Assembly: GCA_003864495.1 (NCBI GenBank)
Contig: ML133365.1
Location: 4,260,393 to 4,324,392, forward strand
Length of the DNA stretch: 64,000 bases
Source of the DNA: Nemopilema nomurai
Taxonomy: Eukaryota > Cnidaria > Scyphozoa > Rhizostomeae > Rhizostomatidae
Direction: 5' to 3'
Under the pieces are notes generated by a model. The model had not been told where the DNA came from. It did not search any database and saw nothing but the letters and a program-made list of their open reading frames with translations. Made by a program: the position numbers and the translations under genes. This document shows positions 1 through 12,059 of this stretch, piece after piece. The stretch's first letter is position 1, and every line of letters starts with the position of its first letter.

Positions 1-115
1 ATCATCCTCCTCCCGCTTTATTCTCCCCCTCACCTCCCCCTTCATCATCCTCCTTTTTCTTCATTCCCCCCTCACCTTTCCCCCTTCATCCTGCTCAACC
101 CGGTTCTCCTGCTGG
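1..115. repeat. CT-rich low-complexity tract
   Basis: Almost pure pyrimidine on the plus strand, built from irregular CCTCC/TTCAT/CCCC blocks. No reading frame or unit of fixed length is visible. It may be the edge of a larger simple repeat that starts before the window. Confidence 0.7.
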
Positions 116-1836
116 TGTTGTAGCGATCAGTGTTTTCAGGAATCCTTTTCGTTAATTAGAGCTCAGTTCTTCGATATTATATCAGTCTCGGTATGTTGAT
201 AGAATTATATATTTGATAAAGCTTAAAGGGTATGAAAGCTAATAATATTTTATGTGATTCAGTCACAACGTTTTCTAGATCTTTTGTTTCCGTCATTTAC
301 AATTGCAGTATCGAAGACACAGAGCCAGAACAGTCTGAAAATTGGCTTTGCAGAATTAAAATTAGTGTTTTATACATCAGCAAAAAGGTTTGCACATGTC
401 AATTTCTGTAGGTCTATCAGACAAAGTAAGAAAATATCGATCTTTTGCGATTGGTGCTGAGTTTTCGTTTGCTGTTTGTTGAATAATCTAGAATGGAAGA
501 AGAAGATCTCATTAAAAGTTAGCGGAACTCAAACGCTCCAATGAAGTCAAGGTACATGTGATTTGTGATACCATAGTCCCGAATTCCGAAATAACTTGTA
601 TCCTCAAGTATGATGATAAATATAGTGATAGGAATATAAAGCGTGTTAGGGGAAAGTTGGATAAAAGAGAGCCAGGGGCACAACAGGACTCGAGGCCCAT
701 GTTGACGGCCTAACTCTAATTAGACAGTCATGATGTTTTAGATTAAAAACAGGATTCGCCCCTTACTTGCATCAAGTATAGTTGCTTGTGAGTTGGTTAG
801 TGCTTTCACAACACCGATGATCACGCACAACATTTGCTGGCCTATAGCATCTAGGGACAAAAATGGGCTGTCGGAAAATGATATCTTTCAACGCCTTCCT
901 ACCAATGCCTTGTGATTGGAACAGCAATTTGTAACTATACTTAAGAATATTATATTTTTGTGCTGATAAGACTTCTGATATTGGAAAACTCTCGCTTTTG
1001 AGAGGAATGTTGGTAAGAAGGGCATCATGATCATCTTTGAGTTCGAGGGGCCTAAATATAGAGATGAACGGCTAAAGAGCAATGTCTAAACGAATGTTAT
1101 CAATGATTGAAGATTAGAGATTAACCAGAAGGGCAAACCTCGGTGCTGAGAATCCTCATGCATGCATCAACTCAAAACGAGGCCTGAAATTCAACTAAAC
1201 TGTAAATATGATTAGACCATATTAATATGAAATTCAGCCAATCAAAGATTTAACCGCTATGCTGTAAATATGCGAACAAGTGCTTTGCAGTAGACAACTT
1301 CACAATAGCTAGAAATATCGGAAATAGAAACTGAAAATAATATGCACATTTTTATCAATTTGTTACGGTCAAGCATCTAAACACACAAACAATGCCTTCA
1401 TCAAAAGCATTTTCACCAACACTGCCTTGTGAACACCTTGTGTACAAATGAAATTGCTTGCAATCAAATGGAACGATTTCTGCAAATATAATTTGAAATG
1501 GTCAGCCCATGGTAACTACTGCTTCAATGGGGGTTTCGTGTTCCCTGTTGACATTTTAAACCTTCTATGTGAATAGAAAGAACAATCTTACTAAACCTTT
1601 CCCAATTTGCTTCGTATCCAGAAAACATCAAATTGGCGTACGAAGCTCCATTGGAAACATTAATCTCAATTTGACGTCACAATCAAGTGAAGCAAGCGAA
1701 ATGTATAAGAGCTTGCGCATCAATGAAATTGTTCATGCTTCGGTTTTTACAACTGTGAGCATCGGTGCACATTCACTCGTGAGTTTGCACTTGCTATTTT
1801 TGTTCTCGTGTTTATACGGGTGCAAGGAACGACGAA
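116..1836. other. Non-coding upstream region
   Basis: About 1.7 kb without a convincing coding frame; the open frames here are short and lack exon-like splice borders. The last 200 bp carry promoter-like motifs (see the CRE entry) in front of the first coding exon of the coiled-coil gene. I see no transposon ends here. Confidence 0.5.
1672..1679. promoter_or_regulatory. CRE-like palindrome in a probable promoter
   Basis: A perfect TGACGTCA palindrome lies 158 bp upstream of the first ATG of the coiled-coil gene. An ATTGG (inverted CCAAT) motif lies about 25 bp upstream of it. CRE and CCAAT boxes are typical of TATA-less metazoan promoters. The sites are seen directly; their use as a promoter is inferred from position only. 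Confidence 0.35.
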
Positions 1837-4800
1837 ATGTCGAGTTTTGGTACGGACGGCAGCGCCCGCTGTTGGGTGTGCTTTAATAAGGGCGAGAACC
1901 GGTTCTTCAACGGTCCCGCCGCGCTGGATGTCCACAAGAAGATGGTGCACGCACCACGCTACAAGCTGGACACCAGCCCTAAAGCAGATGCAAGTTGGTA
2001 TTTGCATGCCAAGGAATACGCATCTGGTGACGATACCGGTTTTAATGGTAAGTACTTTCGTGTTTCTAAGTTTCATGGGATCAATTTATAACTGCTTAAA
2101 CAATCAAAAATCAACACCAGCATGACTCTGGACCACTGGTTGGAGAAACAGAACTACAAAAAAGAACTTTCCATTTCAATCACCTTTCCTTCCCGGATTT
2201 AAAATAATGTTTCTAGCCTGCAAGGCCCTCTTTTGACTTTTGTCCTTGAGTTTCTTCCAATTTGATATCTTCTTCAACATAAAACAAAGAAAACATCATT
2301 TTACTGTTTAATACATGGAAATTCAGGTTTTTCAGGGATTGGTGAGCTTTCACAATCGTACCTTATTATTATAAATTAGGATTGATAATGGCTAACATAT
2401 TACGTCTTCTTCTACTAGGTACATTTTCAAGCAACATTGGTACGCCTTCAAAGTTGGGCATTGTATCTTTCAAGCAGCTTGAAAATACCAAGAGAAGACT
2501 GCGTTTTCAAGACCAAACAGCAGAAGGTTCTTCTGCAGGCTTTCATATTTCTAAAGTTGGACAGGAACTCGAGAACGGAGCAGACTACGAGATCAAATGT
2601 CTCAAAACTAGGTAAATAAAGCTTTTGTGATGGAACTATAAGGCTCCATTATAACTAACCTCTTCACAGTTTATGGATGATCATTTTCCCAGTTGTCTAA
2701 AAGCGACTTTATTATGTACATAGGATTAAGGAAGCTCAGGATGAGATCAATGCTAGAAAGACGGTCGTGCAAAAGCTTCAAGAAGGTCTTGATCAAGCAC
2801 AGAAGAAAGAGATGGAGTTCCTGGTCAAAGAGACACAGATGGACGGGGAGCTCCAGGCAGCCAAAAGACAGCTGAAGATTGCCACAAACGAGCTCCACCA
2901 GGCCATGGGTAAGCACGCAATAACCAGACTTACGCTTACAAAAGACAGTTCCTCGTCATTTATTACATTTAAGAAGAATGTCAAAGACTTTGTCTAGGAA
3001 GAAGCTTTACTGAAAGTTAATCTTTTAAAAATGGACAAAAGTCTCCCAATGAAACTGTGTGCTTTGACGACAAGAAAACTTCGAAAGTGTTATAAATTAG
3101 CTAAAGTAATCAAAAGGTCAATGAATGACTTAGGAAAGATAAAAGTTTTCGCTTAGGTAAAAGTTTGTTTTAAAAAGCGCATTCTCTTACAGATGTGGTC
3201 CAAAGTGAAAGGAAAGAGAAAATAGAGATGCAGCAAATGATGGAAAGTCGACTAAATTTGCAAAAACAGCATATAATCAAGCTGAAAGAAGAGCTTGACA
3301 AGGAAAAGCTTGTAAGTAATGATGCCATCTTTGTGTTGTCATCATTAACTACATTGTAAAATCAGTGAAGAGAAACTCATTCTTGATTGGTGACGAATGA
3401 TATACCTATGAATCAAAATATTGCTTAGAAAGATTTTCAGTTATTTTACAAAAGAGTAAGTTCTTACCAAAGAGTGATTAACAAAGCTCCTATTCTCGTA
3501 CGGAATATTAATAAAAGCTATCTGGTCTTCAGCTATAAATTCTCTTCAAAACTCCAGCACGGATAACTTTAAAGTTTTATGATTTTTACAAAGATGTCAA
3601 AACAATTGGAGCATGACAACGAAGAAATGATTCAGGTCAAGAGAAAAGTCAATCAGATGGAGAAAGAACTGATGATGGAGAAACGACTGAAGCTCGAAGC
3701 AAAGCAGAGCAAAGAAGAATGCCAGGCAGAGATCGACGAGCTGATGTACGAAAATGAAGAAATCAAAAAGATGATGAGACAGTATCGTCATGACCTCGAA
3801 AGACTTCATGACGAAAACAAATCTCTCATTGCTGATTATGACTCCATGCTGGACAGAGCTGACAACCAAGATGCGGAGGAGCAGCTGCTTCTCATGCAAA
3901 AAGTCATGGAAGAGAAAATTGTAGAGGAAAGAAACAGCTTTTCTCTTGAAGTCGAGAGATGTCAACAGGAGACCGCGCAAGTCAGGAAAAAGTACAAGCA
4001 AACTGTTGCAGAGCTGGAAAAGACCAGATCTGAATTAGATGCAGCAGTATTATACAGACAAGATGACATTGACAGACTCTTGAAAGACAAACAGGCTCTG
4101 AAACTTGATCTCAAGTCAAGAAAGGAAAAGCTGCAGAGCTTAGAATGCCATAATGACCAATTGTCAAGTCATCTAGAAGCCATGGAAAGACAGCTGATTG
4201 AATGTCAAAGTGGAAGAAGCACCAAAGATGTCGATACCTCATCTGAGCAAACTCATCTACAGAGGCAATTTCTTGATAAATGCAAAGAGATTGAGCATCT
4301 ACAAAGCAAAATAGATGATTTGCAAGCTGCACACAATGATGGCAAAGCATGGAAGCTTCAAGAGGAACTTGACCAGATGAAGAAGGACCAGCTTGCAAGA
4401 AAAGAGCTAATGGCAGACATCGAAATGAAAAATGAAATGCTGACCGGAATGTTGAAAGAGGCTGAAAGACAACTGCAACAATTTGCAACATTCTCAAAAG
4501 AGCAAGAACAAAAATTTGAAGCAGCTTTTGCAAAAATGGAACAAGAGAACAATTCTCTAAAAAGACGTTTGGCAGAGACAGAATTTCAAGGCCATGAATC
4601 TTCAAAACAACTTTCACAGTTGGAAGAGCAAAACAAAGAGCTCAAGAAAAAACTTGATTACAGCATTGATCAAGAAAAGTTTGACTTAGTCCAAGAAGAA
4701 CTCAATGAGGAAAAGTCAAAATTGGAGACTCTGTGGAAGGAAAAGGAAGGCCTTCAACTCTCATTTGAAGAAGAGCGACAAGATCTCAATGAGAAGCTTG

Positions 4801-7800
4801 ACAAGGTTCTTGAAGCCAATGTTGATCTGGAGAGAAACTGCATCGACCTGGAAGCCATTCTGGAAGAAAAGGCTTTGAAAATCCAATCACTAGAGACATC
4901 TTTGGCAGATATGGAGAGCAGCAGAGAAAAGGCTGCGACGCTGGTTAATGAGAACAAACAGCTACAGAATGATATTTCCATGGCACAGAGCAACGCGACT
5001 GGTCTTGAGGCACAAGTTGCACAGTTGAAGGAAGATCAACTGAGGAAGGAGAAAGAAGAAGCTGAAAATGCTGAGGAACTGAACAAGAAGGTGAAGGCAT
5101 TTGAGGAGGAGAAAGCGACTGCAAAGGCAAAGATATCAGAGCTGATGCAGAAGATGGAAGAAGCCAAGGCAGAAATAGTTTCAAAGGAAGAAATGTTTCG
5201 GGAAGAGAAATTAGCACTTCAAGACCAGATTCAACAATCAAAGTCACAGGAAAATGCGCTTGAAGAGTTCAATATGAATCTAAAGAAAGAGCTCGATGAG
5301 AAATCTGACATTATGGAAAATCTCCATGTGATGATTCGAGAGCTCCAAGAGAAAGTCGAGAAGTTTCATACCGAAGCATCCTCCATCATGAAATTGAATT
5401 TGCAGGTCAAAGAATTGGAAGGCAGTTGTTCCAGTTTCAAAGCAGAGTTGGAATCTAAGACAGAGGAAGTGAAACAGTCTCAAGCCAAAAACGCTGATTT
5501 ATCAAAAGAACTCAAAGACAACGAAGAAATGATTGCCAACCTTGAAGCAAAACTGGCTAGAAGAGAACAGCAACTCAAACACGAGAATGATCTGTGCGAA
5601 AGCAGATATGAAAAAGAATTGGCAGAAGCCGGGCAAACAATCAAGGATCTGACAAATAGTAAGGAAGAATTGCTTGGAGATAATCTGAGACTCTCAGAAC
5701 GGATGGCAGAGATAAAAGAAACAAAGCAATCGAATTCGTCTGAAAAGGAAAAGGAACTATCAGAAAAGCTTTATGAATTGTCTAGCAAGCTGGAAGAGAT
5801 GATGGAAAAGGAAGCGCAGATTCAGAAGCACAACTATGAAATCAAGAAGACACTTGAAGCCAAAGACCTTCACCAGCAACGCCTAGAACAGGAACTTAAA
5901 AACCTCAAGGCAAAGATTGAGACAAAAGGAAATGATGAGATTGCTTATCTGTCGGCAATCGATGCCTTAAAAAAGGAACTCGAAGACTGGCAAAGAAAGT
6001 TTGATGATCTTGCCTCTTCCTTTGCTGATACAGAGGCCAATCTGCAAATCATTGTAGTAAAATCAGCCCAAACTGAAAAGCAATTGAACGCAGAAAAGCA
6101 GAAATTGAAACAAGAGCTCGATGCAGTAAATTTCAGTCTGGACCAAAAGGAAGCGGAGCTTTCTCTGGCCCAGCAAAGAGGAAGAAACAATGATCTGTTA
6201 TCAAGAATGGTTGATGAAAGATGTGCAGAGATAAAGATAAAGGACAACAACATCGAAGAACTGGGCAAGGAAAACAAAACCATGATTGATGAGACGAAAA
6301 AGCTCAAGAATGTAGTAAATCAACTGGAGAGTATGATAGAAAGATATAAACAGGAGAAGAAATGTTACGAAGAGAAACTGGAAAGCCAAAGCGCAAAATT
6401 ACACATTCTTAGTAATACGGAGAACGATTTAAAGAAAGCTCACGATAAGAATAATGAGCTTGAAAAAAAGAAGAAGGAATTACTTCCAAAATCTGAGCAA
6501 CTTGAATCAGGAATAGAGCTGGTAGGCAGACAGGATTTGTCAGAGATTGACAGGTAATTGCTATTCCGTCTAAACATTTATAGATATACCCACCTGTTTA
6601 CCTTCGATGTTGAGAGGTGTTAGAAGAGTAGAAGGTGATAGTGATGACGATGCTTTGCAAGTCACTTTCTTGAATAGATACCGCAACACTGAAATGTTAG
6701 ACTAAAATTCCTTTTGGTATTTATTTTCTAGTGAACGTGGAATTCCCTTTGTTGAAGAGAACGTGGAATTCCCTCATGAATTAAGCTCAGAAAACAAAGA
6801 ATGCAAGGATGAAAAAGAAGAATCTGGGATCGAAAAGGAAAGGCTGCCTGCATTCATAGCTAAAAAGGCAAGTTTGCAGGAAGAGGAAGATCCTGATCTT
6901 GACGAAATAGATGAATTTGGAGAAGAAAATGTCACGGAGGATATTTCAGTGGAGGAAGACTATCTTGCCAACCATCTCGATGAATATGATTACGTTGAGG
7001 CAATAGAACCATTTGAGGAAGTTGAGAGAGAAGAAAAGGGATTGGATGCAGTTGATAATGTGAATGAGGAGATGAATTGTTTGAACAGTAACACACCACA
7101 GTGTGGTGATGAAGATAATGAGTTCTCTCAAGGTGAAGATAACGTGACAGAGGACATTACAGTCGAGGAAGACTATCTTGCCAATCATCTTGATGAATAT
7201 GATTACGTTGAAGCAATAGAACCATTTGAGGAAGACGAGAGAGAGGAAAAGGGATTGGATACAGTTGATAATGTAAACGATGAAATGAATCTTACAAGCA
7301 ATTATGAATCAGACTTTGAAGAAGAGAGCGAATCTTCAAACGATAGCAGCTCAGAAGAAGATTCAATCTCTGAAGATGATGAGGGGCCACGTTCGATTTC
7401 GTCAGAGGAAGATGTCAAGTTTGACAGTGATAACGACAATTGGTGGGACACTGCACCTATAATTGTTTCTGTCACAAAAACAGATAATTTGAAGTCTATT
7501 TTGAAGAAAGGCAACGAAAGGAACAAGCACGTAAATGAAACAGCAACATCTTGTGTGAAAAATGACAAAATAGTTGCACCAAAATCTGTAAGCTGGGATG
7601 AAATGAAGAACCAAGTCCTTGAGTTTGAGGTAGACGAAGAATTTGAGGAAGAAGCGGACATTATAGACGAGTTCGACTACCTTGTTCGTGATCTTTATGT
7701 ATATGATTACGACGTTGATGAAATAGAAACTATTGAGGAAGAAGACGAAGAAATGGCACAAAGAGATGAGGAGAGTCTTGGTGGGGCAGTCAAATGCATG

Positions 7801-8571
7801 GGTAAAGCGTGTTCAAATCAACAAGGTAAGAACCAAACGACTTTTCTGCCAATTTGAAGTGGCAAAATGTGTGCTGCTAGAAATTGCAAAAACATCTAGG
7901 CTTTTAACAGCAGTTCTCATAGTTTGATAGCTAGTTGGACAAAGTATGTTTATGAAGGAATCTCATCTTGTGTTCCATGTCTGTAGGTTTTTGGCAATTT
8001 AGGCCCTACACTTATCCAGTTTAAGTATGTGAAATTGGTAAATAGTTTATTATGAGCTCTTTGGGAATGTTTGATAGAAAAGGTTGGGATTAAACAATGC
8101 AAATATTGCTTTGCAACAGGTCTTAGTTCAACATGTACTGGCCTTGATGATGATGATGACATGCTGACCTCATTTGTGGCACATCAGAAGACGAAGAAGG
8201 CTGAGTCCTCTTCAAAGAGCCGCACAGTTTCTTCAAAACAAAAGCAGATGGCGAAAGATTTGGGTTTTGATGACGATCTGGAAATCGAGGACCTAATATC
8301 GGAGATCGAACTGAGTGACGAGGGACATGATGAAGAGGACAGGAAGCAGCGAAAGAGCACCATTGCCACTGCCAGGCCAATCGAGGCATCAAGTCCATCG
8401 AGCTCAGACAGCGATTCAGATACTGGTATAAAACCACAGCAGAGTGGAGTACTGCATGATCCGTTGATGACGTCAACAAGGCCGCTTGGAAGGAGCATGA
8501 TGCTTCCTCCTTTGAATGCGAAACCAAAATCATTGCCACCTTTGAGAAATTTGAAAAAGAACAATTTCTAA
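1837..8571 (+). CDS. Giant coiled-coil protein with zinc-finger-like N-terminus and acidic repeats (7 exons)
   Basis: Exons 1837-2047, 2419-2611, 2724-2908, 3193-3311, 3594-6553, 6732-7825 and 8120-8571 join with GT/AG borders and matching phases (1,2,1,0,2,1) into 1737 codons plus stop. Residues 1-70 contain a C-x2-C then H-x4-H spacing (CWVC ... HKKMVH), resembling a C2H2 finger. From about residue 100 to 1220 the protein is a nearly continuous coiled coil rich in E, K, Q and L with heptads, most of it in one 2960-bp exon. It then becomes strongly acidic, with duplicated modules, and ends in a Ser/Asp-rich, basic, Pro/Leu-containing tail. This layout suggests a structural or scaffold protein of the cytoskeleton, centrosome or Golgi. 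I do not recognise an orthologue and similarity to myosin tails may be only compositional. The start is the ATG of exon 1, with no in-frame exon seen further upstream. Confidence 0.85.
6925..7290 (+). repeat. In-frame duplication of a 51-residue acidic module
   Basis: Two copies, 6925-7077 and 7138-7290 (offset 213 bp, 71 codons), encode nearly identical 51-residue modules opening with NVTED and containing EDYLANHLDEYDYVEAIEPF. They differ at a handful of residues. A more decayed third version appears around 7650-7750 (FDYLVRDLYVYDYDVDEIE). The duplication is intragenic and keeps the frame, so it extends the acidic domain of the coiled-coil protein. Confidence 0.9.
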
Positions 8572-9854
8572 ATATATCACCATTCAACCATTTTTTTCGG
8601 AAATGTATTTGTAATTGATTTTTAATTTATACATGGTGCAATTCTTTTTTATTAGATAATTCAATTTGATAAGGTATGAGTGTTTTGTACTTGTTTTCTG
8701 TGTTTTGTCAGTATGGGACAAAGTGTCCTTGTCTAGATAAGAGTGCAATTGAAAACTTGTTCGGTTCTTGACATTAGTTCAAAAGTGAATTGAACGCTAG
8801 AATTCAGGCCGTCAAGTGCAACCATTTTAATGCTTTATATGAGAGATAATACTAAAGTTTAATTGAATTCATTAACAATCGACTCCACGAACTAACCGAG
8901 AATCGACAAAAGGTTGATAGCCACATTTGCAAGATTAGAAATTTGATTCACACCACTAATAGCAGGTTACTTTGATCAAGTGGAAAAAGTTTGAAAATTA
9001 TCATCTTCTCTAGTTTGCATTGAAGTAGGACACGGAGTTAAGATATGTGGTGCCTTGACTATTTAGGAAATATACTTCTATAGTGTGGCAAAGCAAGGCT
9101 TATTGCGACCTAGAAATGAAGAAATTTCCATGACGATAAGAAACTTTCACATCAGGGTGTCAAAATAGCTTGTCAGTCAACAAAGGGCAATAAGTTAAAA
9201 GACATTTACATGTTCAACAGCTCATTTGCACTTTGCCAACTTTTGACAAAATCTTCTAACTTTACAACCCAAAGGAACCATTCCCCTTTTTGGTTTGCCC
9301 CCTTCAAGGCAGATAGATTTTTCTACAAATCCACAGCACGGAAATAAGATGATTGTTTCGGGCTTCGGCTCCGTTAAATAAGGTAGTCTTGAATTCAAGG
9401 ATTTTTAAGTTGACCTCAAGCTCATCAAGTTGCAAAGGAAATTTCAAAGAGATTTTTTAGCACTTCAACTTAGAGATTTCAAGAGATTTCAAGAGAGACT
9501 CTTTGGTACCTTTGGTATCTCATTAAGTGATTCAAGTAACGACTTTATGGTACCTTTGAACTTTGTTCCAAAATAAATTGCGTTGACAAATCTTAGGGGA
9601 CTCAAGAGAAGAATTTTCTCCCGTAGGAAAGAACCTTTGTTTGCCAAGAAATATACAGTATTTTATTTTACGGTTGGCAAGTAATGTTATTGCATAAAAC
9701 ATAATTTCATAATTTCAAATTTGATAGCTTTTGATGGTATCCCTATAAGGAAGTACCCTATAGGGCATTTCCAATGGCCCCGTAGACTAACTAACAAGTA
9801 AACCAGGATCTCAGTGGCAAGCTCTTTAGTTTGCCAACCACTGTATTATCATAG
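8572..9854. other. Intergenic, nothing recognised
   Basis: Holds the 3' UTR of the coiled-coil gene and AT-rich sequence. No coding frame, RNA gene or transposon ends could be supported. Short direct repeats around 9480-9550 (AGAGATTTCAAGAGATTTCAAGAGA-like stretch and repeated GGTACCTTTG) are the only structure seen. Confidence 0.4.
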
Positions 9855-10690
9855 TTAATGAAGCCAGGTCTTTTTTGGATCACAGATGACTTGTTTTATT
9901 GCCATGCCGTCTAACATCAGTGAATGATTCTTTTTTTCTGGAGATCCAGTGGATTTAGAAAAAGATTTGAATGCCTCACTGATAAATCCAGGCTCATAGT
10001 TGATGGAAAAAGACCACTTTTGTATCATTGATGGATGTGGTAAACAAAGAGGTCCTCTCACAAAATTATATGCTCTTGGAGAATAGAAGTACAATGTAGC
10101 TGCAAATTTCTCTTACATCCTTTGTAAAAACTGAAAGTTGCAAGCCATCAAAATTATTGTGCAACAATGAAGCCTCATCAGTCTTAATAAGGAGTCAATT
10201 ATTTGCATCATGTTTTTCATTTTAAAATGATGTCTTCTGACCTTCTGCTGTAACATTCTTATTTTCCTTTTCAGCTTTGCATTTTTTTCATCTTTTTTTG
10301 CAGTTTCTCTCCTCTCATTATTGGTAATACTCTTGTTGTCATTGCTCAACAGACTGTTTTTTGAGAGGGTTTAAGTATAACTGTGGATTCTCAAGATTTT
10401 AGTTTGGAAAGGTGATTCAACTGATAATTTTCTTTTCACTATGGCCCGTGTAAACAGAGTCTTCTTTGGTTTCAAATGAGATGGCACCACCAAAACCATC
10501 ACTAGGTGCAGCATTTGGCTTAAGTTGGCATCATGAACTGTATCCGGGGGCATTATATAATCTTCCCTTTTGAAGTGCTCACTGCAAACAAAACTGTAGA
10601 AGTGTTGCAGTCCATCTTTTCCCTTTCTTGTCAGCACATCTGATTGATTTCTCCCATTTTTCCAATTTCTCTTTGTCATTCAAAGGGAAC
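9855..10690 (-). pseudogene. Decayed THAP-domain / P-element-like transposase fragment
   Basis: Read on the minus strand, three out-of-phase pieces follow the order of a THAP9/P-element transposase. First is the THAP second half: FPLNDKEKLEKW, then CSEHF with EDY, then LKPNAAP in another frame. A short basic coiled coil follows (10113-10349). Next is a piece with YSPRAYNFVRGPLCLPHPS and LMLDGMAIK, the latter resembling the segment carrying the first catalytic Asp. At least two frameshifts fall inside the THAP part, so it is not functional as read. A TTTTTTCAG acceptor-like motif precedes the THAP piece. The first THAP half and terminal repeats were not found. Confidence 0.65.
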
Positions 10691-11498
10691 CTGAAAAAAT
10701 TGTGACCTTGTATATTCAAAAGGGTTTTGCTTATTAGGGGGATAGGGATTTAAATCATTTTCTTTCAATTGTGGAATTATCAAAATTTGGAAACATTTGA
10801 AAACAAGATAATATGTTTTTTTAGATTAATGGTTCGAAATTAGGATTGCTTAGTATTAGTATGGTTGCATGGTAAGAGCATCCATTAATGGTGCCAGTTT
10901 GAAATCTGATGGGGCTTGGTTACTTTTAATGACATGGTAATAAAATAATTCAAATGAGTCATAGAAAAAACAATTGAATTCACTTCAAGTTTTAGCGTTG
11001 ATAAGAAGAACACAAGCCTGTGATATAAAAGAGTAATTGCAAATATTTTCTGAGCTATTCTTTCTAATAAATTATAGTTCTGTGAATGGGGATTCTTCAG
11101 ATATTTTACTTAGTAATGCCCCTAATAGGCATCGCACTGATAAGGTTCTGTTCACTAAACCTGCAGAAAAATTAAAAATCATTGAAAATGAAAACAGCTG
11201 TTCATCTATAGTGGGTATATATGAGTCATTGACTGACCTGAATATGCTGTTTGCAAGTTGAGTGATCAATCCCTATGGTGCAAAACATTGACATTATAAA
11301 AATGATAATAACAATAATTAAATGAAGTGATTTTGCCCCAGAAAATTTCGAAAAACCACATGCCGCAAAAATAGTCTTATTCTAAAGGGACGGGCAATAA
11401 GAACATCTTGAATGAAATAAGAACCTGTAATAGCTGTTAAAAATGAGTCAACGTGGCAAAAACATATAATAGAAGGTTACAAATTTTCCCTTCCAATA
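10691..11498. other. Intergenic, nothing recognised
   Basis: AT-rich sequence between the THAP remnant and the MITE. A 74-codon plus-strand frame at 11037-11261 has no family features. The missing first half of the THAP gene was looked for here on the minus strand and not seen. Confidence 0.35.
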
Positions 11499-11858
11499 CA
11501 CGCTTTTTTTATAAGGAATCACTTTATAAGGAACCTACATGTAGAAAGCCGAAATATTTAAAGAACTTATACTACTAAAAACGAAACCCCTAAGGAACTT
11601 TTCGATTTGAAAAAAGTTTATAACTGCAAGCATCAAGAACTAAAAAGCCCGTTCCATTCATTTTCAGCCAATATTCGCATAGATTGTTTGCTATTCGTGT
11701 GTCAAGTGCTTCATTGAGTAGTTTCCGCATATGCTGTCTTGCCCCTCTCTCTATTAAGTGCTAAGGCTTATTGATGTGCAGCGAAATTGAAGAACTTTTA
11801 GTACTAAAAATCTGATGATGAACTAGGCCTTGAGGTAGGTTCCTTATAAAAAAGCGTG
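11499..11858. mobile_element. 360-bp MITE with TA target duplication
   Basis: The ends CACGCTTTTTTTATAAGGAA and TTCCTTATAAAAAAGCGTG are inverted copies differing by one T, flanked on both sides by TA (11497-11498 and 11859-11860). This is the signature of a non-autonomous Tc1/mariner-type element. No coding frame is inside. It ends about 200 bp before the start codon of the SDR gene, so part of that gene's promoter or 5' UTR may derive from it. Confidence 0.65.
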
Positions 11859-12059
11859 TACATTGGTAGGAAATTATCTCCTGGCTGCCCTCAGCTCCCG
11901 ACGTTGCTGCAAAGACTGCCTTACGGGAACTTCCGAGCTTCATCCACACGAGGCTGCATAATTGGCCGCCCTTTGCACCCTCAAGTCGTCGTCTGCCCTG
12001 CAACTGAACTTTGTTCGCCCAAAGGAAGTTGTACAAGTTGCCGAGCGGCAGTTTACAAG

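Noticed and set aside
4111..5247. Minus-strand open frames inside the large coiled-coil exon
   Set aside because: Antisense shadows of a long, biased exon; no splice context or family features.
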